From Mangrovivirga halotolerans (GTDB lineage: Bacteria > Bacteroidota > Bacteroidia > Cytophagales > Cyclobacteriaceae), in contig NZ_JAPFQN010000014.1 of the NCBI RefSeq assembly GCF_026241165.1, positions 17,379 to 81,378 on the forward strand: a stretch of DNA of 64,000 bases, written 5' to 3'. Shown here piece by piece: positions 35,293-42,731 of the stretch. Each line of letters starts with the position of its first letter. The stretch's first letter is position 1. A program made the position numbers and the translations under genes. The notes below the pieces were generated by a model that made no database searches, was not told where the DNA came from, and worked only from the letters and a program-made list of their open reading frames with translations.

Positions 35293-36450
35293 TTAACCGA
35301 GTATTTTTCTTGATATTATTTCCTTCATGATTTCATTTGTTCCGGCATATATTCTCTGCACCCTTGCATCTGCCCATGCTCGTGCTACAGGGTATTCCCA
35401 CATATAACCATATCCACCATGAAGCTGTACACATTCATCAGCTATTTCACACTGAAGATCAGTTAACTTATACTTTGCCATTGAGGCTGTAGCTGTATCC
35501 AGTTTACCCTCATTGTGCATCATCAAACATTTATCAGCAAAGGCACGTGCCATTGTTAAAGAGGAAGCCATTTCAGCAAGTTTAAACTTAATAGTTTGCA
35601 GCTTACTTATTGATCCTCCAAAAGCTTCTCGTTGTTTTGTATACTCAACTGTCTGTTCATAAACAGCCTCGGCAGCAGCTACTGCACTAAGGCCAACCAC
35701 CAGTCGTTCCTGTGGCAACTCAGACATAAGGTAATGAAACCCTTTTCCTTCTTCACCAATCAGGTTTTCTTTAGGGACTTTGACATCCTCAAAAAACAAT
35801 TCACAAGTATCCTGTGCATGTAAGCCGACTTTTTGAAAAGGAACTCCTTTTTTAAATCCTTCCATTCCCTCTTCTACAAGTATAAGACTAATTCCCTTAG
35901 CACCATGCTCAGGGGAAGTCTTAACTGCAACAACCACGTAATCAGCTAAATAACCGTTAGTGATAAAAGTTTTACTTCCATTCACCAAATAATGATCTCC
36001 TTTATCTACTGCGGTTGTTCGCATTGATTTGAGATCACTTCCTGCACCCGGTTCAGTCATCGCAATGGCATTGATCTTTTCTCCGGTAAGCATTTCAGGC
36101 AGAACTCTCTTTTTGAGTTCTTCAGAGCCATTGTGAATAATATAAGGTAATACTATATCAGAATGAAGTGGGTATCCGATGGCCGGTCCAGCACATCCTG
36201 ATCTTGAAAGTTCTTCTATTAATATGGCATTATAACGAAAATCATCAATACCGAGACCTCCATACTCCTCAGGTACCTGGATTCCCAGAAAACCATTTTC
36301 TCCAAATTTCTTCCACGATTCACGAGAGACCATTTTATTCTTCTCCCACTCCTCATTATACGGAACAACTTCCCTATTTATAAAATCTTTTACTGAATCT
36401 CTGAAAAGCGCATGCTCTTCATTAAAAATATCTCTCGGTAACAATTCCAT
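35293..36450 (-). CDS. acyl-CoA dehydrogenase
   Basis: This FAD-dependent dehydrogenase oxidises the alpha-beta bond of acyl-CoA esters and passes electrons to electron-transfer flavoprotein. About 385 residues. MTEPGAGSDLKSMRTTA and TFITNGYLADYVVVA are the FAD/substrate signatures, RLVVGLSAVAAAEA is in the middle, and QLHGGYGYMWEYPVARAWADARVQRIYAGTNE closes the protein. It fits the long-chain or branched-chain group; chain length cannot be told. I prefer ATG 36450 (MELLPRDIF) because the TTG at 36459 lies inside a palindrome next to the promoter. The transcript seems to be monocistronic with a clear promoter and terminator. Confidence 0.93.
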   Translation of the reverse strand: MELLPRDIFNEEHALFRDSVKDFINREVVPYNEEWEKNKMVSRESWKKFGENGFLGIQVPEEYGGLGIDDFRYNAILIEELSRSGCAGPAIGYPLHSDIVLPYIIHNGSEELKKRVLPEMLTGEKINAIAMTEPGAGSDLKSMRTTAVDKGDHYLVNGSKTFITNGYLADYVVVAVKTSPEHGAKGISLILVEEGMEGFKKGVPFQKVGLHAQDTCELFFEDVKVPKENLIGEEGKGFHYLMSELPQERLVVGLSAVAAAEAVYEQTVEYTKQREAFGGSISKLQTIKFKLAEMASSLTMARAFADKCLMMHNEGKLDTATASMAKYKLTDLQCEIADECVQLHGGYGYMWEYPVARAWADARVQRIYAGTNEIMKEIISRKILG

Positions 36451-36452
36451 GC

Positions 36453-36466
36453 CTAACAAGTGTTAG
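36453..36466. promoter_or_regulatory. candidate operator at the acyl-CoA dehydrogenase start
   Basis: CTAACA and TGTTAG are perfect 6-bp arms around a 2-bp centre. It lies between the predicted transcription start (~36470) and the ATG at 36450, where a bound protein would block RNA polymerase. The C-N-AAC...GTT-N-G shape resembles operators of TetR-family regulators of fatty-acid and related CoA-ester genes. Confidence 0.5.
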
Positions 36467-36476
36467 TTAATAAGGG

Positions 36477-36506
36477 CAAAGATAAGCGTTTAGTCCAAAT
36501 TATCAA
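36477..36506 (-). promoter_or_regulatory. promoter of the acyl-CoA dehydrogenase gene
   Basis: Read on the minus strand: TTG (36506-36504), 19 bp, then TATCTTTG (36484-36477). This matches the Bacteroidota sigma-ABfr pattern TTG-N19-TAnnTTTG exactly. The predicted start of transcription is near 36470, giving a leader of about 20 nt. Confidence 0.6.
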
Positions 36507-36510
36507 GGAA

Positions 36511-37878
36511 CTAAAACGGAAGAAAATTATACTCGCTGGAATTATGATTAAGGAATTGATTTAAAATTCTTTGTACGTCAGCATCGTGAATACCGGGCTG
36601 AATATATTCTTCCCATTTTTCCATGATGTTAACTTCAGTTGGTGCGAAACCATACCCCTTGTATAAGTTTTTCATCACCACTACAAATCCTTTTTCATCA
36701 CTATTTCTACCCTCTCCGATAATAATAAAATCACTATTGGATGAAGTGATTGAAGAATGCCATTTTTCAACCCTTTTGTTATACTCATCAAAAGACTCTT
36801 CCCCTACGCAGGCCCCCTCACATTCTCCGGAATCTACCCATGAACATTTACCTTTAACTTTTTGCAAACCAAGTAATTTGGGGCATAAGGAATATTCTTT
36901 AGCAACCCCAAAAAGATAATTTCTCGACTCCATCAAAGAATTAAAAGTCATAAGCAGATTAGGCTTTCTTCCTGGGGCAACGCCATGCCTTAAGTAAGAA
37001 CTTCCATCTTTATAACTAACTAAACTAAAAACCTTAGAGTTAAATTTTTGTGCACGATTAAACGGAGGCCAAAGCTTTTTGATCTTCTCATTTTCATGGA
37101 GCAAAGAAATCAATTCATTTCCACAGAGATCATAATCAAGATGATGAATTTGATTTAAAAATGAAAGCTCAGGTTTTCCAGACCTGGTTGAGAAGTGAGA
37201 TTTAACTCGCTTTTTTATATTCTTAGCTTTTCCTACATACAAGGCTTTACCCTTACCATCATGGAAATAATAAACTCCGGGCATTTCAGGCAAATTCTTA
37301 AATTCATTTTCATCAAGGTTTGGAGGAATATAGCCATGCACACTTCCATGACTTATCAATTTTTCCATTATCCCCAGGCTATCCTTTGAGATCATTAAAT
37401 GCAATATATCAGCGGTTACAGAGGCATCACCGTATGCCCGGTGTCTGGCCTTATTAGTATAACCCAGATGAGCACTCAATTTTCCAAGCCCGTAAGACTG
37501 TAAACCCGGAAAAATCTTTCTTGCATACCTGACAGTACAGAGTTTTTTTGAATCCCATTGATATCCGGATGATTTTAATTCCTGTCGCACAAAGTGATAA
37601 TCAAAATTAACATTGTGGGCCACAAAAATACTATCCTTTAATATAGATATAACTTCATCTGAAATATCTGAGAAAGAAGGAGCTCCATGGATAGTCTCCT
37701 CGTCTATCCCTGTTATGGATGTGATATAGGAAGGTATAGGAACACCAGGATCAACAAGTGAATGGAAAGAATCGATAATCTGAGTACCGTCACTCAGATA
37801 AATAGCTATTTCTGTAATCTTGTTATCTATCGAAGATCCACCGGTGGTTTCAACGTCTACGATCGCATATTTCCTCAT
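36511..37878 (-). CDS. DnaQ-type exonuclease fused to a GIY-YIG (UvrC-like) nuclease
   Basis: The 455-residue protein has two nuclease modules. Residues 1-165 are a DEDDh 3'-5' exonuclease: D8 and E10 in VDVETTGG, HNVNFDYHFVRQEL in the middle, and HRAYGDAS near 147-154 for the closing His and Asp. Residues ~195-280 are a GIY-YIG domain (PGVYYFHDGKGKALYVGKAKNIKKRVKSHF) like the N-terminal incision domain of UvrC and Cho. The remainder (~285-455) is unassigned and has four Cys within LCPKLLGLQKVKGKCSW and GECEGACV. A role in DNA repair is expected. The gene is alone, with 50 bp before the acyl-CoA dehydrogenase promoter region. Confidence 0.9.
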   Translation of the reverse strand: MRKYAIVDVETTGGSSIDNKITEIAIYLSDGTQIIDSFHSLVDPGVPIPSYITSITGIDEETIHGAPSFSDISDEVISILKDSIFVAHNVNFDYHFVRQELKSSGYQWDSKKLCTVRYARKIFPGLQSYGLGKLSAHLGYTNKARHRAYGDASVTADILHLMISKDSLGIMEKLISHGSVHGYIPPNLDENEFKNLPEMPGVYYFHDGKGKALYVGKAKNIKKRVKSHFSTRSGKPELSFLNQIHHLDYDLCGNELISLLHENEKIKKLWPPFNRAQKFNSKVFSLVSYKDGSSYLRHGVAPGRKPNLLMTFNSLMESRNYLFGVAKEYSLCPKLLGLQKVKGKCSWVDSGECEGACVGEESFDEYNKRVEKWHSSITSSNSDFIIIGEGRNSDEKGFVVVMKNLYKGYGFAPTEVNIMEKWEEYIQPGIHDADVQRILNQFLNHNSSEYNFLPF

Positions 37879-38028
37879 ATTATAACCCTACTTAAAAATA
37901 TCCCCATGCAATTTACTCAGACTATTTGACAGTTCACGACCAAATACCTACAACTCACGGATTAATGATAATCAAAATTTATCCACAATAGTTGTTTAGA
38001 CAAGTTTGAAATTAAAACAGCAAAAACT

Positions 38029-39777
38029 ATGAAGACCTTAAAATCACTAAAACTAACGAAAATGACCCTGGCCTTGCTCAGTGTCTTTTTAATCACACTT
38101 TCAGCGTGTGATGATGACGATGATAATCCCGTCAACATTCAACCAGATAAAAATTTGGCAGAAGTAGCAGCGGAAAATGGTTTCACTTCTTTACTTGCAG
38201 CGGCAGAAGAAGCTGGGCTGGATGGAGCCTTAACTGATGAAAATAATGATTTGACCGTATTTGCCCCTACCAATGATGCTTTTGCAGCTTTTTTAAATGC
38301 TAATGGCTGGGCAGATGTAACCGAGATTCCTGATGCAGCTCTTGAATCAGTACTGCAGTATCACATTTTAGCTAGCTCTAAAAATTCAGGAGAATTAGGG
38401 AATTCTGAAGCAACACTTCAGGGAAGTGCATTATATCCTAATGCTTCAGCATTGACAATTAACGGTAACACAAATATAAGTGCTGTTGACGTAGAAGCAT
38501 CTAATGGTGTGATACACGTAATAGACATGGTGCTTATGCCGCCTACAGATAATATTGTGGACATTGCAGCAGGAGATGAAAACTTTTCTGTACTCGTTTC
38601 ATTATTACAAAGAGTTGATTTAGTAGACGCAGTTAGAAATGGAGAATTCACTGTTTTTGCTCCAACTAACACAGCTTTTGAAAATTCCGGAATTACAGCA
38701 GATGTTGCAGCAGAGCTTTCAGATGCAGAGGTAATTGATATATTAACCTATCATGTTTTATCAGGATATGCATTTAGTTCTGACCTTACAAATGGAGATA
38801 TTACAATGTTAAATGGCGAACCATTAACAGTAGACGCAGATAATGGAACTCTACAAGGTGCGAATAATGAAGATCCTGTAAATATTGCAACAACTAATAT
38901 TCTTGGAACAAATGGAGTTATTCATGTAATAGACGGTGTTGTTCTTCCTCCAAAAACTATAGTAGATCAGGCAGTTTATAACGGATTTGATAGTCTTGCG
39001 GTTGCAGTTGAACAAGCAGGATTAGTAGAAGCTCTAAGCGGTGGAGAGTTAACAGTATTTGCCCCAACAAATGATGCATTTGTAAATCTGTTAAGTCAAC
39101 TTAGTTATGTTCAGATTTCGGATATCCCGACAGATCTTCTTTCAGCAGTACTTACTTATCATGTAGTTGACGGTGCATTCACTTCTGACATGCTATCTGA
39201 TGGTTATTTACCTACTTTAAATGGACAGGCAATAGATGTTGACGTAACAAATCTCATCCTAAATGATAATGCAAACATTATAGCAATAGATGTAATGGCA
39301 GATAATGGTGTCGTACATGCTATTAATTCAGTAATGGTACCAGAAACCCGAACCATAGCAGAGATTGCTTCAGAAGCAGGATTAACAAGATTAGTTGAAG
39401 CCCTTACAGAAGCTGGCCTGGCTGAAACATTCACTCAAGAAGGCAACTATACTGTATTCGCTCCCTCAAACGCAGCATTTGATGCACTTTATTCTGCATT
39501 AGGTGTAGAAGGACCTGCTGGTGTTGATGATGGAACCCTTGAAGCTGTATTAACTTATCATGTTCTCGGTAACCGCGTATACAGTTCTGATCTGTCCGAC
39601 GGTTTAACTCCTGAGACTCTTCAAGGAAGTACTTTTATTATTAACATAGGATCAAATGTTACTATTACAGATAACGATCCTGATAATGCGGATGCAGCAG
39701 TAACCGCTACAGATATCCAGGCAACCAATGGTGTAGTACACACTATAGATGAAATTTTATTACCAGTAGATATTTAA
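38029..39777 (+). CDS. surface lipoprotein with four fasciclin (FAS1) domains
   Basis: The 582-residue protein has a lipobox LSAC with Cys27 followed by five Asp (28-32), an acidic run of the kind that acts as a lipoprotein export signal to the cell surface in Bacteroidota. Four FAS1 domains follow (~42-170, ~172-305, ~307-435, ~437-582), each with a TVFAPTNDAF-type H1 motif (VFAPSNAAF in the last) and a closing VIHVID or VVHAIN H2 motif. FAS1 domains mediate adhesion and protein contacts. The gene is followed by a hairpin terminator and then by a LytS/LytTR pair in the same direction. Confidence 0.93.
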   Translation: MKTLKSLKLTKMTLALLSVFLITLSACDDDDDNPVNIQPDKNLAEVAAENGFTSLLAAAEEAGLDGALTDENNDLTVFAPTNDAFAAFLNANGWADVTEIPDAALESVLQYHILASSKNSGELGNSEATLQGSALYPNASALTINGNTNISAVDVEASNGVIHVIDMVLMPPTDNIVDIAAGDENFSVLVSLLQRVDLVDAVRNGEFTVFAPTNTAFENSGITADVAAELSDAEVIDILTYHVLSGYAFSSDLTNGDITMLNGEPLTVDADNGTLQGANNEDPVNIATTNILGTNGVIHVIDGVVLPPKTIVDQAVYNGFDSLAVAVEQAGLVEALSGGELTVFAPTNDAFVNLLSQLSYVQISDIPTDLLSAVLTYHVVDGAFTSDMLSDGYLPTLNGQAIDVDVTNLILNDNANIIAIDVMADNGVVHAINSVMVPETRTIAEIASEAGLTRLVEALTEAGLAETFTQEGNYTVFAPSNAAFDALYSALGVEGPAGVDDGTLEAVLTYHVLGNRVYSSDLSDGLTPETLQGSTFIINIGSNVTITDNDPDNADAAVTATDIQATNGVVHTIDEILLPVDI

Positions 39778-39795
39778 TATATTGCCTGCTGAAAC

Positions 39796-39840
39796 GAGGA
39801 GAAGTAGGAATGGTTCATCATTTTTCTTCTCCTCTCTTTT
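39796..39840 (+). terminator. intrinsic terminator after the fasciclin gene
   Basis: GAGGAGAAG (39796-39804) pairs perfectly with CTTCTCCTC (39826-39834), with a 21-nt loop, followed by a T-rich tract. It separates the fasciclin gene from the LytS-type kinase gene. Confidence 0.78.
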
Positions 39841-39852
39841 TACCTTAATATA

Positions 39853-40911
39853 ATGTTATTTAACAATAAATATCGGTGGGGTATCATAACCTTGATATCT
39901 GTTTATTCTTTCCTGAACATCAAGTTCACTGTAGGAGAAGAAATATTTGATTTTAAATCTCCATCACTTTATTTATTAATAGTATTAGCAGTACAGGTGA
40001 TTTTTGTGTGGGAAGGAAACAGATATTTAAATAAGATATTTAAAAATGAATCTATAAATACCATTCAAAAACTCGGGTATTATTTCTTAATATCCTTACC
40101 CCTGGTTATTGTAATATCATTATTTGCTACGTATGTAAGTACTCTAATTTTAAATGTCTCAGAGATGAGATTTTGGAATAACCTTAAATTAGATCTTGCA
40201 TTTGTATTTAGAGTAAATCTTTTTCTACACACCATCAATGCAATTGTAATTTATGCTCATAAAGCCTCTAAAATGAAGCAAGAGAAAAATAAGTTGGAAA
40301 AAGAAATGCTTGAAGTGCAATTTGATGCACTTCGAAATCAATTAAATCCTCATTTCTTGTTTAATAATTTGAATGCTCTTAGCAGTCTGATATCAACATC
40401 TCCTGTCAGGGCTGAATCATTTGTAAGAAAATTGTCACTAATCTTTCGTTATTTATTGCAACACAATAGTAAAGAGTTAGTAACGATTAAGGAAGAGCTT
40501 GATTTTATTAAAAATTACCTCGACTTGTATAAATACCGATATGGTGATGCATTAACGTATGAAATATTAGTAGATGATAAATTAAAGGATCAATTGATTA
40601 TACCTTCTGTTACACAACTTATTTGTGAAAACATATTTAAATACAACAGTTTCACGAGGCAAAACCCTATCGAAATAAAAATAACACTAAAAAATAACGA
40701 TAATAATTACCTTGAAATCTGGAATACCAGAAACCCTAAAACTATATCTCCTTCAGAAAGCAATGGTGTTGGATTCAAAAATATAATCAATCGATACAAA
40801 TCATTTTCGAATAAAAGAATTGAAAGCTTAAACAATGATTCATCATTTTCTGTTATGTTACCAATAATCCCAACAAACAGCGGCAATGAATTATTTAATA
40901 ATAGAGGATGA
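39853..40911 (+). CDS. LytS-type sensor histidine kinase
   Basis: The 352-residue inner-membrane kinase has about four N-terminal helices (up to ~135), then a coiled coil (MKQEKNKLEKEMLEVQF), then a His_kinase domain with phospho-acceptor His167 (LNPHFLFNNLNALSSL). The ATP-binding region has an unusual N-box (LICENIFKYNSF instead of LVENAIKHG) and GVGFKNIINRY. There is no separate extracellular sensor, so the signal is probably sensed in the membrane. It overlaps the response-regulator gene by 26 bp; together they are a classic two-component pair. Confidence 0.92.
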   Translation: MLFNNKYRWGIITLISVYSFLNIKFTVGEEIFDFKSPSLYLLIVLAVQVIFVWEGNRYLNKIFKNESINTIQKLGYYFLISLPLVIVISLFATYVSTLILNVSEMRFWNNLKLDLAFVFRVNLFLHTINAIVIYAHKASKMKQEKNKLEKEMLEVQFDALRNQLNPHFLFNNLNALSSLISTSPVRAESFVRKLSLIFRYLLQHNSKELVTIKEELDFIKNYLDLYKYRYGDALTYEILVDDKLKDQLIIPSVTQLICENIFKYNSFTRQNPIEIKITLKNNDNNYLEIWNTRNPKTISPSESNGVGFKNIINRYKSFSNKRIESLNNDSSFSVMLPIIPTNSGNELFNNRG

Positions 40912-41650
40912 GGAAATAGCAGCTGAAAAGCTCAAAGCTCAATTAAAAAAAATAGACAACCAGGCAGAATTTTCAGGATATTGTCAAAGTGTTTCTGAAA
41001 CGATTGAATTATTAAAGAGTGACCACAAGCCGGTTGATCTTGTTTTTATGGATATTCAATTAACCGATGGGATTTCCTTTGAAATATTTAAAAATACCCA
41101 CCTTGATTATCCGGTAATATTTGTGACAGCTTATGATGAATATGCACTTGAGGCATTCAAGGTCAATAGTGTTCATTATTTATTAAAACCTGTTTCTGAT
41201 TCAGATTTACAACAAGCGATTGATAAATTCAATTCTTTAAATGATCTACATGGCTTTCAAAGTTTATTATCACTTGAATCTAAACTTTTAAATAGAAATA
41301 AGTTTAAAGATCGATTCATTAGCCAAATCGGGACAAAATTTTTCATTATTAAAACCGAAGAAATATCAGGATTTTACGCTGACGGAAAGACTGTATATTG
41401 TATAAAAAATAATGACAACACTAAATATATAATTGAATATTCCCTGGATCACTTAGAAAATGAATTACTTGATCCTAACAAATTTTTCAGGATTAACAGG
41501 AAAATGATTATACATATTGATAAAATTTCCGAAATTAGAAATTATGTAAATAGTAGGCTCCTGCTTATGCTACCGGAATTAAAATTGCCATTTGAGGCAA
41601 TAGTCAGCAGGGAAAGAGTCGCTTCCTTTAAATCCTGGTTAAATCAATAA
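40886..41650 (+). CDS. LytTR-type response regulator
   Basis: The 254-residue transcription regulator has a receiver domain (1-120) with phospho-acceptor Asp56 (VFMDIQLTDG), acidic pocket EDEE near the N-terminus and Lys in LLKPVSD. A LytTR DNA-binding domain fills ~150-250 (IKTEEISGFYADGKTVY, then FFRINRKMIIHIDKI). It is the cognate partner of the overlapping LytS-type kinase. Nearby co-directional genes include the small membrane protein, nth and the fasciclin gene; whether any is a target is unknown. Confidence 0.94.
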   Translation: MNYLIIEDEEIAAEKLKAQLKKIDNQAEFSGYCQSVSETIELLKSDHKPVDLVFMDIQLTDGISFEIFKNTHLDYPVIFVTAYDEYALEAFKVNSVHYLLKPVSDSDLQQAIDKFNSLNDLHGFQSLLSLESKLLNRNKFKDRFISQIGTKFFIIKTEEISGFYADGKTVYCIKNNDNTKYIIEYSLDHLENELLDPNKFFRINRKMIIHIDKISEIRNYVNSRLLLMLPELKLPFEAIVSRERVASFKSWLNQ

Positions 41651-41652
41651 AT

Positions 41653-42024
41653 ATGAAGAAAAACCTATTCCTGACACCGTTGCTATTTTTTATTTTTCTA
41701 TTAAATCACTCTCTTTACGCTCAGGGTCCCGTTTCCATAGACACCACAGGAACTGAGGCTAAAATTCAAATGATGGAAGAACGTTTGTCTTATTTGGAGG
41801 ATAACTTATCTAAGATGGACAAACAATTCAAAACCGGTGCTGTAATGGCAGCTGCTGGTTATACAGTAACCATCATAGGCGGGTTAATGCTGGGACGTGA
41901 AAATGATGACCTGGGTCAGGGCTTACTTATCGCGGGTGGTACTATAGGACTTGGCGGAACCATTGTTTTAGTAGATGCTTTTAAATATCTTGGTCGCTCC
42001 AAAAAACGAAGAGACAGAAAATGA
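41653..42024 (+). CDS. small membrane protein of unknown function
   Basis: The 123-residue product has a signal peptide (1-24, SLYAQ), a short coiled coil (~33-60, IQMMEERLSYLEDNLSKMD), two Gly-rich hydrophobic stretches (~68-84 and ~92-110) and a basic tail (GRSKKRRDRK). I recognise no family. It starts 2 bp after the LytTR gene and its TGA overlaps the nth start (ATGA), so it is in the same operon and translationally coupled. Its function may be linked to the two-component pair by position only. Confidence 0.75.
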   Translation: MKKNLFLTPLLFFIFLLNHSLYAQGPVSIDTTGTEAKIQMMEERLSYLEDNLSKMDKQFKTGAVMAAAGYTVTIIGGLMLGRENDDLGQGLLIAGGTIGLGGTIVLVDAFKYLGRSKKRRDRK

Positions 42025-42674
42025 CGAGGAAAGAGAAGGCAAAAGAAATTTTAAACATATTAAATAACATTTATCCGGAACCACCTGTCCCACTTGATCA
42101 CAAAGATCCATATACACTACTAATAGCGGTACTCCTATCGGCTCAATGTACTGATGAACGAGTTAATAAGGTAACACCAGAACTTTTTGCATTGGCAGAC
42201 AACCCATTTAAAATGGCTGAAGCAGATGTAGATCAGATCAAGTCTATAATCAGACCCTGTGGATTATCACCAAGAAAATCAAAAGCTATTCATGAACTGA
42301 GCAGGATTCTTATTGAAAAATATAATGGTGAAGTTCCTGCTGATATGAAAAAGCTAGAAGAATTACCAGGAGTAGGACATAAAACAGCCTCAGTGGTCAT
42401 GTCACAGGCATTTAATGAGCCCGCATTTCCAGTTGACACCCACATACATCGACTTGCTTGGAGGTGGGGTCTTTCAACAGGAAAATCTGTAGAGAAAACT
42501 GAAGAAGACTTGAAAAAGATATTCCCAATAGAAACCTGGAATAAGGTTCATTTACAAATCATATTCTATGCAAGGGAATATTCGCCAGCGAGAGGATACA
42601 AATTTGAAAAGGATATTATAACCCAGCAATATGGTCGTAAATCATTCATTAAAGATTATATTGACAAAAAGTGA
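42021..42674 (+). CDS. nth: endonuclease III lacking the iron-sulfur cysteines
   Basis: This 217-residue base-excision repair glycosylase/AP lyase acts on oxidised pyrimidines. The helix-hairpin-helix and catalytic residues are intact: LPGVGHKTASVV with Lys121 and FPVDTHIHRLAWRWG with Asp139, matching K120 and D138 of E. coli Nth. The C-terminal loop that normally holds four Cys for a [4Fe-4S] cluster reads REYSPARGYKFEKD instead, with none of them. Related Bacteroidota enzymes appear to share this type of loss. The gene is coupled to the small upstream gene by an ATGA overlap. Confidence 0.93.
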   Translation: MTRKEKAKEILNILNNIYPEPPVPLDHKDPYTLLIAVLLSAQCTDERVNKVTPELFALADNPFKMAEADVDQIKSIIRPCGLSPRKSKAIHELSRILIEKYNGEVPADMKKLEELPGVGHKTASVVMSQAFNEPAFPVDTHIHRLAWRWGLSTGKSVEKTEEDLKKIFPIETWNKVHLQIIFYAREYSPARGYKFEKDIITQQYGRKSFIKDYIDKK

Positions 42675-42731
42675 CATCAACAGGTTACTATTTGATTGGT
42701 TATTGAATAAACAATAAACTAGGCTACGTTA

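Noticed and set aside
37981..38028. CAAGTTTG before the fasciclin gene as a -7 promoter element
   Set aside because: It has one mismatch to TAnnTTTG and no TTG at the proper distance.
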